This document shows, in pieces, positions 22,807 through 29,096 of a DNA stretch of 29,852 nt. How positions within the stretch are numbered: position 1 is the first letter of the stretch; each line of letters opens with the position of its first letter. Below the pieces are notes generated by a model. The model searched no databases, was not told where the DNA came from, and saw only the letters and a list, made by a program, of their open reading frames with translations. Source of the stretch: a virus. Where the stretch lies: IMG/VR virus record IMGVR_UViG_3300025131_000273, positions 1 through 29,852 of that record; one strand, 5' to 3'. The translations under genes were made by a program, and so were the position numbers.

Positions 22807-23614
22807 TGCCGACCTCCCATTTTGAGCGGTCGTCTCGATCCGTATAGGGTCGACGCCAGTCCGCTTTGCCATTCTGGCCCCGCTTTCCTTTAGTTTTTGC
22901 CGGGGGCGAGTTCATCGCCTCCTGGATCACCGACGAAACGCCCGCCAGCGTCGTGGAGACCTTCGTCCAGTGGTCATTCTCGCCGGCCCACAGCCTCAGT
23001 ATCGCCGGCCAGATCTTCGCCGGGGGATAGCGCCCGAGAAGCTGATCGACCGCCGGAGAGTCCCGTTCGTCGCTCCAAACGTATTCGAGGCCCCCATGAT
23101 GCTTTGCATATTCCCCGATAAACCTTTTCACGAATTTCAAATTATCTCGCGCGCTTGCGCGCGTAGGGGGGTACTCCGATCCGATCCGATCCGATCCTGC
23201 GCGCGCGGGGGGACTGAGGTCTCCATGAGGGCTCACTGAGGCCTCACTGAGGTCTCCATGAGGGCTCACTGAATTACTAGGAGGGGGAAGAGAAGACGGC
23301 ACCGGGCGGTTAATCTTTTGATGGCGAGACCACCCAAGAATCGCGATGAGGGCGTGGCCCTCGGACTCGTATCGGATGAGCTTCCCGGCCTCTTCGAGAA
23401 GTCCGAGCCATTCGTCGACCTGTGCATGGGTCACGTCGTCGTCGAATCCGAAAACGACCTTTCGGACGCGCCGCGCGCTCGCCCTGATCCGGCCCTCGTC
23501 GTCCGCCATCGACCATAAACCGACGTAGAGGAGCCGGGCGTCACGGGGCAATGATCCGATCGACTCCGAATCCCAGAACTCGGGCTTGATGCAACGAATC
23601 CGGGGGCGGCTCAC
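22799..23614 (-). CDS. Replication initiator (O-like/DnaD-like) with embedded origin
   Basis: 271 residues. Residues 1-105 look like a winged-helix DNA-binding domain (F-W-D-S-E-S-I-G-S-L-P-R-D-A-R-L-L-Y-V-G, then D-D-E-G-R-I-R and an HAQVDEWLGLLEEAGKLIRYE helix-strand). Residues about 108-157 form a low-complexity linker whose DNA carries direct repeats. Residues about 160-235 form a helical domain (NLKFVKRFIGEYAKHHG, PPAKIWPAILRLW, TLAGVSSVIQEAM) expected to contact the helicase loader or helicase. This arrangement, origin iterons in the linker between two domains, is that of lambda O. GTG at 23614 with GGGAGG eight bases upstream and a GTGA overlap with the HTH gene. Confidence 0.75.
   Translation of the reverse strand: MSRPRIRCIKPEFWDSESIGSLPRDARLLYVGLWSMADDEGRIRASARRVRKVVFGFDDDVTHAQVDEWLGLLEEAGKLIRYESEGHALIAILGWSRHQKINRPVPSSLPPPSNSVSPHGDLSEASVSPHGDLSPPARAGSDRIGSEYPPTRASARDNLKFVKRFIGEYAKHHGGLEYVWSDERDSPAVDQLLGRYPPAKIWPAILRLWAGENDHWTKVSTTLAGVSSVIQEAMNSPPAKTKGKRGQNGKADWRRPYTDRDDRSKWEVGNA
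23148..23267. other. Predicted replication origin inside the initiator gene
   Basis: Within 120 bases lie a perfect inverted repeat (23148-23154 with 23157-23163, cgcgcgc-tt-gcgcgcg), four tandem CCGAT units (23176-23195) that create four GATC sites 5 bp apart, a GC alternation (23200-23207) and five 11-bp iterons (23213-23267). An AT-rich stretch, about 23130-23147 (gaatttcaaattatct), lies next to the inverted repeat and could melt first. The layout resembles the lambdoid origin in gene O. Predicted from repeats only. Confidence 0.65.
23213..23267. repeat. Five tandem 11-bp iterons
   Basis: Units in order: actgaggtctc, catgagggctc, actgaggcctc, actgaggtctc, catgagggctc, followed by a partial actga. 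The consensus is [ac][ca]TGAGGnCTC. The spacing of 11 bp is close to one helical turn, so bound protein would sit on one face. The middle unit contains the palindrome TGAGGCCTCA with its neighbour. The period is not a multiple of three, so the encoded peptide repeats only every 11 residues (SPHGDLS twice). Confidence 0.85.
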
Positions 23615-23877
23615 TCCTCAAGCCTCCCGAATAGAAGGGCCGCTTGGCGCTCCACTGATAGCGATGGGAAGGCATAAGCGATCCGGGTCACGTAAAAGAA
23701 CGACGGCACCCGCTCCCCGGTTTCCCACCGTAAAAGCTGGGAGGCCGAACGCGCCCCGACCCGCTCGGCGGCGGCGTCCATGGTGAGTCCTGCACGTTTT
23801 CGAGCAGCGTGGAGCGCGGCACCGAAGGCCTCGCTATCGATTTGATCGAGGGGTGGAAGTCCGTTCATGTTGCCCAT
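23611..23877 (-). CDS. Small HTH (XRE/Cro-like) regulator
   Basis: 88 residues with a lambda-repressor-like helix-turn-helix at about residues 17-65 (F-G-A-A-L-H-A-A-R-K-R-A-G-L-T-M-D-A-A-A, then S-A-S-Q-L-L-R-W-E-T-G-E-R-V-P). It has no C-terminal cleavage or dimerisation domain, so it is Cro-sized. It is the first gene of the minus-strand cluster and divergent from the recombination genes, the usual place of a phage switch regulator. Two ATGs are possible: 23877 has no ribosome site, and 23868 falls close to the start point of the predicted promoter, so a leaderless message is possible. Target operators are not identified. Confidence 0.75.
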   Translation of the reverse strand: MGNMNGLPPLDQIDSEAFGAALHAARKRAGLTMDAAAERVGARSASQLLRWETGERVPSFFYVTRIAYAFPSLSVERQAALLFGRLEE

Positions 23878-23904
23878 AGTTGTTCAAAATTTGCCGACGG
23901 TCAA
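23876..23904 (-). promoter_or_regulatory. Candidate sigma70-type promoter for the minus-strand cluster
   Basis: On the minus strand TTGACC (23904-23899) is followed after exactly 17 bases by AACTAT (23881-23876). The -35 box matches the consensus at five of six positions, the -10 box at three. Transcription would start near 23869, at or just before the second ATG of the HTH gene, leaving little or no leader. Confidence 0.4.
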
Positions 23905-24037
23905 CGCGGAAATGAGAAAACCGCCCCGGCCTAACGGGTGAGGCGTCGGCGGATCTTGACGCAAGGCAAAAAAAGAGTTGATTCTATCCGCTTTTTTGAC
24001 GATTCTCCGATGAGTAGACACCAACGGAGGGTTCGAA
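23905..24037. promoter_or_regulatory. Divergent control region between regulator and recombination genes
   Basis: 133 bases without a gene, AT-richer than the surroundings. Two TTGACG boxes on the plus strand (23956-23961 and 23996-24001) may be -35 elements for the rightward genes; matching -10 boxes are poor (for example TTCTAT at 23982-23987). CTTGACGCAAG at 23955-23965 is a short inverted repeat (CTTG/CAAG) and a possible operator. GGAGGG at 24025-24030 is the ribosome site of the first rightward gene. Confidence 0.45.
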
Positions 24038-24415
24038 ATGACGAAACGAATGAAGTTATGCACCTGCGGATCTTGGCATTTAATCGGAGACGAGCATTCA
24101 AGGTGCCCGCACGACCGATGCGAATTCGTAGCGTGCTCCGAGTGCGTGACCGACCACATCGAGGGCTTCCACGTCCTCGAAAAGATCCAATCGAAGGCAG
24201 GGCCCTATATGGTCTGGCTCAAGTCGGACGGCATGGAATACACGCCGGACCTGAGGAGAGCCGGAGTATGGACCGCCCGAGAGGTCCAAGCCAACCCCGC
24301 CCTAGACGACGGCATCCGAACGCGGGCCGTGAAGTGCAAGGAAGCGATCGCGCTCTCTCCGGGGCTTGTGGTCCCTGGCCCCTTCGCCCCGCTCCTGGGC
24401 GAGGCCATCCAATGA
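24038..24415 (+). CDS. Cys-rich putative zinc-binding protein
   Basis: 125 residues. The first 45 hold C-T-C-G-S-W-H, C-P-H-D-R-C and A-C-S-E-C-V-T-D-H with several His, enough for one or two zinc sites of a ribbon or RING-like kind. The remainder (Y-M-V-W-L-K-S-D-G-M-E-Y-T-P onwards) is not recognised. GGAGGG seven bases upstream supports the ATG at 24038; the longer plus-strand reading that begins at 23938 in another frame is not needed. It is the first rightward gene and overlaps the exonuclease start by ATGA. A role in early host takeover or recombination is possible but unproven. Confidence 0.65.
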   Translation: MTKRMKLCTCGSWHLIGDEHSRCPHDRCEFVACSECVTDHIEGFHVLEKIQSKAGPYMVWLKSDGMEYTPDLRRAGVWTAREVQANPALDDGIRTRAVKCKEAIALSPGLVVPGPFAPLLGEAIQ

Positions 24416-25299
24416 AGTATCAACGGAGCCAGGAATGGCACGCCCGGCGGGCGAGGTTCATCGGTTCGAGCGACGCTCCGGCGATCGTCGGTTGTAGCGA
24501 CTACGCGAACGCCTATGACGTATACCTATCGAAGATCGGAGCCGTCGAGCCGTTCGAGGGCAACGCAGCGACCAACCTCGGTAACCATCTCGAAGGGCCG
24601 ATTCTCGACCTCTACGAAGAATCGACCGGCCAAGACGTCCGCCGAGACGTCCCAATCATGCCCGGCGAGGAGCTCCACGACGGGCCCGCGTGGGCCGCCG
24701 CGTCCCTAGATGGACTGTCGGGAAATCGAATTGTCGAGGCCAAAAGCGCGGGGATGACGTCTCCCTTGTTTGGCTCCCCATGGGGCGACGATGGGAGCGG
24801 AGACGTGCCGCTTGCTTACGTGGTCCAAGTGCATCATCAGGCTCTATGTTTGGGATCCCACGCGGACTCGATCGCCGACGTCCCCGCCCTCCTCGGCGGG
24901 ATCGGCTTTCGGATATATCACATCGAGATCGACGAACGAATCCTCGACGAGCTCCGCGAGAGATTGGGGACGTTCTGGGAGTGCGTGACTTCGCGGACCC
25001 CGCCCGCCGGCCCATATCCCAATATGGAAACGATCTCGCGAATACGGCGGGTCGAGGGGACCGTCACCGCTGTCGATCCCATACTCGTCGAGCAATGGAT
25101 CGAAGCCCGAAAGCGGGCGACACTCGCCCGAAAAGAGGCCGACAATTTGAAACGCGAAGTCGCCCACGCCCTCGGCGATTGCGAGTTCGGTGATTTCGGT
25201 CATGGCAAAAAATGGATCAGCTACGCGGAGCAGACCAGAAAAGCGTATTCCGTCGAGGAGAAGACATTCCGAGCGATGGCCGTTCGGAATCGACCGTAA
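24412..25299 (+). CDS. YqaJ-type recombination exonuclease
   Basis: 295 residues from the ATG at 24412. The PD-(D/E)XK nuclease fold of the YqaJ/lambda exonuclease group is visible: E8-W9-H10 near the start, G18-S19-S20-D21-A22-P23-A24-I25 motif, Glu61 in N-x-L-E, Asp100 in S-L-D-G and Glu109-x-Lys111 in V-E-A-K, then a V-Q-V-H-H-Q-A-L-C-L-G helix. The C-terminal 60 residues are helical (EQWIEARKRATLARKEADNLKREVAHALG). It resects double-strand ends to give single-stranded tails for RecT, encoded next. ATGA overlap with the preceding gene. Strong motif support. Confidence 0.9.
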   Translation: MKYQRSQEWHARRARFIGSSDAPAIVGCSDYANAYDVYLSKIGAVEPFEGNAATNLGNHLEGPILDLYEESTGQDVRRDVPIMPGEELHDGPAWAAASLDGLSGNRIVEAKSAGMTSPLFGSPWGDDGSGDVPLAYVVQVHHQALCLGSHADSIADVPALLGGIGFRIYHIEIDERILDELRERLGTFWECVTSRTPPAGPYPNMETISRIRRVEGTVTAVDPILVEQWIEARKRATLARKEADNLKREVAHALGDCEFGDFGHGKKWISYAEQTRKAYSVEEKTFRAMAVRNRP

Positions 25300-25319
25300 C
25301 AACCATGGAGGACGAAGAA

Positions 25320-26117
25320 ATGACGAATCAAATAGCATTGGACCGAATGAGAAACTCCACCGCCCCGGCCCCCGCGTCAGGGGCCACGCCCGCGCCGCGA
25401 TCGGCGCTCGAGGATATGATGGGGAGGGCGATGCCCTACATCCAGCAATCCCTACCCGCTCATTTGACGCCCGAGCGTCTTCTCCGCCTCGCTATCACCG
25501 CGGTCAACCGGACGCCGGGGCTCGCCGACTGCGACACAAAGACGATCGTCGGGGCGATCATGACGGCCGCGCAATTGGGGCTCGAGCCCAATACCCCGCT
25601 GGGTCACTGCTACCTCGTGCCCTACTCAAACCGAAAGGCCCGCGTAAAGGAATGCCAGTTGATCGTGGGATATCAGGGTTTCATAGACCTTGCCTATAGA
25701 TCCGGTCGAGTCCTATCGATCCAAGCCCGCGCGGTCCGGGCGGGCGATCACTTCGCATATCAGTATGGACTCGAAGAGAAGCTCGAGCACCGGCCCGGGG
25801 ATCTGCGGGGCGAGATATCGCATTTTTATGCGGTGTGCCGCATGAAGGACGGGGGCCACGCATTCGTTGTTTTCTCTCGCCCCGAGATGGATCAGATCAT
25901 GGCGGAGACCGCGTCAAAAGGCCGCCATGGGCCATGGAGAGATCACTTCGAATCGATGGGATGCAAGACGGCGATCCGACGCCTGCAAAAGTTCATCCCG
26001 CAGTCGGTCGAATGGGCAAAAGCCGCGGCGGTCGACGAGTCGTCACCGACAATGGTCGACGATCTAGACCTATCCACGCTGTCCCAAGAATCCGAGCCCG
26101 CCATCGTTGAGGAATAA
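25320..26117 (+). CDS. recT: RecT-type single-strand annealing protein
   Basis: 265 residues from the ATG at 25320, which has GGAGG eight bases upstream. The RecT core is clear: P-E-R-L-L-R-L-A-I-T-A-V-N-R-T-P, then an I-M-T-A-A-Q-L-G-L-E-P segment, L-G-H-C-Y-L-V-P-Y, Q-L-I-V-G-Y-Q-G-F-I-D-L-A-Y-R-S-G, and G-C-K-T-A-I-R-R-L-Q-K-F-I-P near the end. It anneals complementary strands exposed by the YqaJ nuclease, giving a two-protein recombination system of the RecE/RecT kind. The last 25 residues are acidic (DDLDLSTLSQESEPAIVEE) and may contact partners such as SSB. A structured RNA element starts at its stop codon. Confidence 0.93.
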   Translation: MTNQIALDRMRNSTAPAPASGATPAPRSALEDMMGRAMPYIQQSLPAHLTPERLLRLAITAVNRTPGLADCDTKTIVGAIMTAAQLGLEPNTPLGHCYLVPYSNRKARVKECQLIVGYQGFIDLAYRSGRVLSIQARAVRAGDHFAYQYGLEEKLEHRPGDLRGEISHFYAVCRMKDGGHAFVVFSRPEMDQIMAETASKGRHGPWRDHFESMGCKTAIRRLQKFIPQSVEWAKAAAVDESSPTMVDDLDLSTLSQESEPAIVEE

Positions 26118-26182
26118 TCCGCGCCCAATCCTACTACTAACCGGCGCCGGGCTGGGCGCGGATCGTCATTTCGCCCGGCGCC
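26117..26182 (+). promoter_or_regulatory. Predicted H-type pseudoknot in the recT-ssb leader
   Basis: Two perfect inverted repeats interlock. Stem 1: 26117-26127 (atccgcgccca) with 26153-26163 (tgggcgcggat), 11 bp. Stem 2: 26143-26152 (ggcgccgggc) with 26173-26182 (gcccggcgcc), 10 bp. The left arm of stem 2 touches the right arm of stem 1 with no base between, and loops of 15 and 9 bases would cross the stems, a classical pseudoknot geometry. No U-tract follows, so it is not a simple terminator. It ends 25 bases before the ssb ATG. The stems may instead be alternatives to each other. Confidence 0.7.
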
Positions 26183-26207
26183 AAGACTTAAAGCAAGGGC
26201 CCAATAA

Positions 26208-26633
26208 ATGAGCGTCAACAAAGTCATTATCCTCGGCAATTTAACCGCCGACCCCGAGACCCGGGGCGGGGTGACAAAGGTCAGAATCGCCACCAACGAA
26301 CGATGGAAAGACCGCGAAGGCGCGCTCCAGGAGCGCACCGAATACCACCGCGTTACCTTTTTTGGACGCGCGGGGGAGATCATTGGGGAGCATTGCCGCA
26401 AGGGTCGACCGCTTTATGTCGAGGGCCGCATCCAGACCAGCGAATATGAGAAGGATGGGGAGCGGCGATGGTCGACTGAGATCGTCGCCCGAGAGTTCCA
26501 ATTCGTCGGAAGTCGCCAAGACTCGGCCCCCGCTTCGACCGCCGCCCCCGCGCCCGCCCCCGATGGGGACGGGTACCCGTGGCGCGAGGCCGGCGCGATC
26601 GACGGGGCTCCCGAATCAGAGATTCCATTTTGA
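26208..26633 (+). CDS. ssb: Single-stranded DNA-binding protein
   Basis: 141 residues with the bacterial SSB OB-fold: V-N-K-V-I-I-L-G-N-L-T-A-D-P-E at the start, R-I-A-T-N-E-R-W, E-Y-H-R-V-T-F-F-G-R-A-G-E-I, K-G-R-P-L-Y-V-E-G-R-I-Q-T and the E-K-D-G-E-R-R-W-S-T-E-I-V-A block. A flexible Ala/Pro-rich linker leads to the acidic tip S-E-I-P-F, the partner-binding tail that recruits repair and replication proteins. It protects single-stranded DNA and works with the exonuclease and RecT encoded just before. AAGGGC lies upstream of the ATG, downstream of the predicted pseudoknot, which could let SSB control its own translation. Confidence 0.95.
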   Translation: MSVNKVIILGNLTADPETRGGVTKVRIATNERWKDREGALQERTEYHRVTFFGRAGEIIGEHCRKGRPLYVEGRIQTSEYEKDGERRWSTEIVAREFQFVGSRQDSAPASTAAPAPAPDGDGYPWREAGAIDGAPESEIPF

Positions 26634-26683
26634 TCCACGCGGGGCATGATCACGTAATCCGATACGTTCGCTCTTTGGGGCCG

Positions 26684-26875
26684 ATGGATTTCGGCTCCCA
26701 CGGGCCGGATGGTGCCGAACGGGTCGCTTGGTGCGCCGCGCTCGTGCTCGGACTCGTGGCGCTCCGAGTCGCGTTTCTCGTGTTTTCGAAGTCACCGGGG
26801 GCGCCAGTTCACCCGGTGATGTTTACGTCCTGCGAAGCGATGGTCGATGAATGGCATCGACAAAGGGATTTGTAA
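26684..26875 (+). CDS. Small single-pass membrane protein
   Basis: 63 residues from the ATG at 26684 (GGGG a few bases upstream). A TTG overlapping the ssb stop as TTGA at 26630 is an alternative giving 18 more residues. One hydrophobic helix is visible (AALVLGLVALRVAFLVF), followed by a segment with Cys and a basic-acidic tail (EAMVDEWHRQRDL). No family recognised. It follows ssb in the same direction and is likely co-transcribed. Confidence 0.5.
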   Translation: MDFGSHGPDGAERVAWCAALVLGLVALRVAFLVFSKSPGAPVHPVMFTSCEAMVDEWHRQRDL

Positions 26876-26957
26876 AATCCGGGGCTCCGGTTCTGCGTGC
26901 TTCAAAGAGCCTCACAAAATAAATAGAAGCGCGCACCCCTTTTTAGGAGTGCGAGCA

Positions 26958-26999
26958 ATGCCGCCCGCCATCTTCGATTATCTAATGGAGCCAAAATGA
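26958..26999 (+). CDS. 13-residue leader peptide
   Basis: ATG at 26958 has AGGAG eight bases upstream and encodes MPPAIFDYLMEPK; its TGA overlaps the next gene's ATG as ATGA. An imperfect hairpin (26935-26956 region, cgcacccc/ggagtgcg) covers its ribosome site. This fits a coupling leader that controls the gene starting at 26996. The reading is short, so confidence is moderate. Confidence 0.4.
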   Translation: MPPAIFDYLMEPK

Positions 27000-27256
27000 A
27001 AAGACGAAACAGCACCGTAAGACCGCTCCTCGTGGGCAAGATCAGGAGCACCAGAAAAGCAGACGGGGATGAAGTCCATACGATCCACGTATGGTGCCCC
27101 CATTGCAAAAGGCACCATATCCATGGGCTCGGCTCAGACCCCAGAATGGCGGACGACGTGTCGCACAGGGTGGCGCACTGCACCGCCGAGAGCCCATTCA
27201 AGAAGGAGGGCTACTACATCGGGACCGAGCCCAAAACGCCGTGGAGCGCTGACTAA
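26996..27256 (+). CDS. Small Cys/His protein of unknown function
   Basis: 86 residues. A central motif W-C-P-H-C-K-R-H-H-I-H-G followed by S-H-R-V-A-H-C and G-Y-Y-I resembles a short family I remember from phages, mainly of actinobacteria, with a CxxC...H...C layout that should bind zinc. The N-terminus is basic (KRRNSTVRPLLVGKIRSTRK). GGAG lies five bases before the ATG, and a 13-codon leader reading overlaps this start. Function is not known. Confidence 0.65.
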   Translation: MKRRNSTVRPLLVGKIRSTRKADGDEVHTIHVWCPHCKRHHIHGLGSDPRMADDVSHRVAHCTAESPFKKEGYYIGTEPKTPWSAD

Positions 27257-27317
27257 ATCACCAACACTAGAGCAAGAGCGCTCTATCGTTCCTTGATGCC
27301 GCTCGAGGAGTCGACCG

Positions 27318-27668
27318 TTGCGGAAATCAACTAGACCTATTCAGCAACAAACGCTATCGAGCGTTCGGAATATGACCGAGCCGGACGACATGGAAATTTT
27401 GAGGGAGATCGGACGACTGCAAGAGATCGACCCACTACATCCCGAACTTGCGGGGCTCCGCGCGGCGCTCCCCGACGGATTGATTCAAATCGAACCGCGC
27501 GGACTTCTGGCGGAGCGCATCGAGCACCTGGAGGCCCATCCGTCGGCGACCGCGCGAGACTTGTCCCAAGCGTGGGAGGTCAGTTTCAAACACGCCGGGA
27601 GAGTCCTTCACTACCTCCGACGACAAGGTCGAGTGAGGACCGAGGGGGGGCGATGGTGGGTCGTGTGA
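27318..27668 (+). CDS. Small winged-helix-like protein upstream of the methyltransferase
   Basis: 116 residues from a TTG at 27318 that has GAGGAG seven bases upstream; the ATG at 27372 is an alternative without a good ribosome site. The C-terminal 50 residues read as a winged helix: E-H-L-E-A-H-P-S-A-T-A-R-D-L-S-Q-A-W, a recognition-type helix F-K-H-A-G-R-V-L-H-Y-L-R-R-Q-G and a wing R-V-R-T-E-G-G-R-W-W-V. The rest is acidic and helical. It overlaps the methyltransferase start by 16 bases and could control it, in the manner of small regulators near modification genes; this is inference. Confidence 0.55.
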   Translation: MRKSTRPIQQQTLSSVRNMTEPDDMEILREIGRLQEIDPLHPELAGLRAALPDGLIQIEPRGLLAERIEHLEAHPSATARDLSQAWEVSFKHAGRVLHYLRRQGRVRTEGGRWWVV

Positions 27669-28705
27669 CTTTCGGGAGTTTGTTCTCGGGGATCGGCGGG
27701 CTCGATCTTGGGTTCGAGCGCGCGGGCATGACCCCCGCATACAATTGCGAAAACGACCCCGCGGCCCGGTCAATACTCGCTCGGCATTGGCCTACGGTCC
27801 CACAATACGAGGACGTGAGAGATGTCGGAAGATACGCTACGACAAGAGCAGATGTTCTCTGTGGAGGATTCCCCTGCCAGGATTTGTCCGTCGCGGGCCG
27901 TCGTGAGGGCCTGGATGGAAAGCGATCTCGGCTCTGGTTCGAGTTTCATCGAATCATTGCGGGCGCTTGCCCCTCCTGGGTCGTGGTCGAGAACGTCCCT
28001 GGCCTCCTGTCGTCGAACTCGGGAAGGGATTTTGGAACCATCCTCGGGGGACTGGAAGACCTCGGGTATGGGGTCGCCTGGAGAGTATTTAACTCTCAAT
28101 TTTTCGGAGTTCCCCAACGCCGGCGTCGAGTGTTCATTGTCGGAAGTCTTGACGACTGGCGAGCTCCCGCCCGGGTATTACTTGAGCCCGAAAGCGGCAC
28201 GGGGGGTTTTGCGCCGAGCGGAAAAACGGGGCCGAGTATTGCCGCCGGCACTCTCAGCCGCGCTCTTGCTCGTGTCGGAGGGGGAGACGACCCGGGAGCA
28301 AACAAAGGAGCCCCGTTGATCGTCGCCCCCTCCGACACCGATACCCTCGTTTTTGACCCGACCCAGATCACGAGTCCGCACAATCGCAGTAACCCTCGCC
28401 CCGGCGACCCTTGCCCGACCTTGCCAGCGCGGGGAAATCCCCCCCTCGCGTTTCACGCAACCCAAGATCCAATCTCTGGAGTCGTGACTCCAGCCATCCC
28501 TACGGACAAGGGCAGCATCGGGGCTCTCGACCGTGGAAGGGTCCGCAGACTGACCCCGGTCGAGTGTGAACGGCTCCAAGGTTTCCCCGACGGATGGACC
28601 GCCGGCCAGTCGGATGCCGCCCGGTACCGTCAACTCGGAAACGCGGTCACGGTGAACGTCGCGGAATGGATCGGGCGCCGGATCGTGGCGGTTGACGGTG
28701 CGTAG
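27653..28705 (+). CDS. DNA (cytosine-5) methyltransferase
   Basis: 350 residues with the ordered motifs of C5 methyltransferases: motif I F-G-S-L-F-S-G-I-G-G (7-16, SAM binding), motif IV G-F-P-C-Q-D-L-S with catalytic Cys75, motif VI V-V-E-N-V-P (111-116), motif VIII Q-R-R-R-R-V-F-I-V-G, then a variable target-recognition region, motif IX R-R-L-T-P-V-E-C-E-R-L-Q-G-F-P and motif X Y-R-Q-L-G-N-A-V. It would methylate cytosine in an unknown target; no restriction enzyme gene is near, so it is an orphan, probably for protection from host restriction. ATG at 27653 has a G-rich ribosome site; GTG at 27665 is an alternative. A second reading frame spans much of it. Confidence 0.93.
   Translation: MVGRVTFGSLFSGIGGLDLGFERAGMTPAYNCENDPAARSILARHWPTVPQYEDVRDVGRYATTRADVLCGGFPCQDLSVAGRREGLDGKRSRLWFEFHRIIAGACPSWVVVENVPGLLSSNSGRDFGTILGGLEDLGYGVAWRVFNSQFFGVPQRRRRVFIVGSLDDWRAPARVLLEPESGTGGFAPSGKTGPSIAAGTLSRALARVGGGDDPGANKGAPLIVAPSDTDTLVFDPTQITSPHNRSNPRPGDPCPTLPARGNPPLAFHATQDPISGVVTPAIPTDKGSIGALDRGRVRRLTPVECERLQGFPDGWTAGQSDAARYRQLGNAVTVNVAEWIGRRIVAVDGA
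27822..28319 (+). CDS. Possible overprinted gene inside the methyltransferase gene
   Basis: A 165-residue reading one base ahead of the methyltransferase frame, with AGGA nine bases before its ATG. It contains M-F-S-V-E-D-S-P-A-R-I-C-P-S, W-K-T-S-G-M-G-S-P-G-E-Y-L-T-L-N, E-C-S-L-S-E-V-L-T-T-G-E-L-P-P-G-Y-Y-L-S-P-K-A and G-V-L-R-R-A-E-K-R-G. I remember very similar phrases in annotated phage proteins of unknown function. The D-S-P-A-R segment is simply the +1 reading of the PCQDLS motif, so the likeness could be forced by the conserved methyltransferase frame. It may be a true overlapping gene or a common annotation artefact. Confidence 0.35.
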   Translation: MSEDTLRQEQMFSVEDSPARICPSRAVVRAWMESDLGSGSSFIESLRALAPPGSWSRTSLASCRRTREGILEPSSGDWKTSGMGSPGEYLTLNFSEFPNAGVECSLSEVLTTGELPPGYYLSPKAARGVLRRAEKRGRVLPPALSAALLLVSEGETTREQTKEPR

Positions 28706-29033
28706 GCTCTCCGACTTCCCGCTCTCGTCCATCCCTCACCTGATATCCGGTCACCCGCCGGGCACGCTTACGATGGACGAGATCATCGCCGCGATTCCGA
28801 GCGAGCCCCCCACTCACGACGATACCCGTCGAGCCATGCGAATACTCGAGGACGTCGGACTCATGCGGGCAGTCGGGGAAGACTGGGGACTGACGGAGCG
28901 GGGCGAAAGCTGGGCCCTTGTGCTGGAGAACGTGCAATCGATCGGGCTGAGTCGCCGCGGCATTGTCTCCGCCGCCGCCGCGCTCGTGCTCGCAATGCTT
29001 CACCTTAGAGAACAAGTCGCACCTTACAACTAG
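28698..29033 (+). CDS. Small winged-helix-like protein downstream of the methyltransferase
   Basis: 111 residues from the GTG at 28698, overlapping the methyltransferase end by eight bases; a TTG at 28692 is possible. Residues about 26-80 look like a winged helix (T-M-D-E-I-I-A-A-I-P, then D-D-T-R-R-A-M-R-I-L-E-D-V-G-L-M-R-A-V and W-G-L-T-E-R-G-E-S-W). A hydrophobic helix (IVSAAAALVLAMLHL) lies near the C-terminus. Not assigned to a named family. With the similar small gene upstream it flanks the methyltransferase. Confidence 0.55.
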   Translation: MRRLSDFPLSSIPHLISGHPPGTLTMDEIIAAIPSEPPTHDDTRRAMRILEDVGLMRAVGEDWGLTERGESWALVLENVQSIGLSRRGIVSAAAALVLAMLHLREQVAPYN

Positions 29034-29037
29034 AAGG

Positions 29038-29096
29038 GCCGCGCCCGGGGGTGACGAGGCCCCCCCGGATCCCGTGGAAAAATCCGGCGGCGCGGC
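29038..29096. terminator. Branched inverted repeat between convergent genes
   Basis: An outer stem pairs 29038-29045 (gccgcgcc) with 29089-29096 (ggcgcggc). Inside, 29046-29051 (cggggg) pairs with 29062-29067 (cccccg), and ggat/atcc at 29067-29070 and 29082-29085 can form a small third stem. It fills the gap between a plus-strand and a minus-strand stop codon, so it may serve as a bidirectional terminator, although no U-tract follows on either strand. Confidence 0.5.

Noticed and set aside
23938-24411. N-terminal extension of the YqaJ gene overlapping the Cys-rich gene.
   Set aside because: The extension is Arg-rich out-of-frame sequence over a gene with a strong ribosome site; the YqaJ fold starts at 24412.
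26901-26925. TTCAAA and TAAATA as a promoter before the leader peptide.
   Set aside because: The spacing is only 13 bases, too short for a normal sigma70 promoter.
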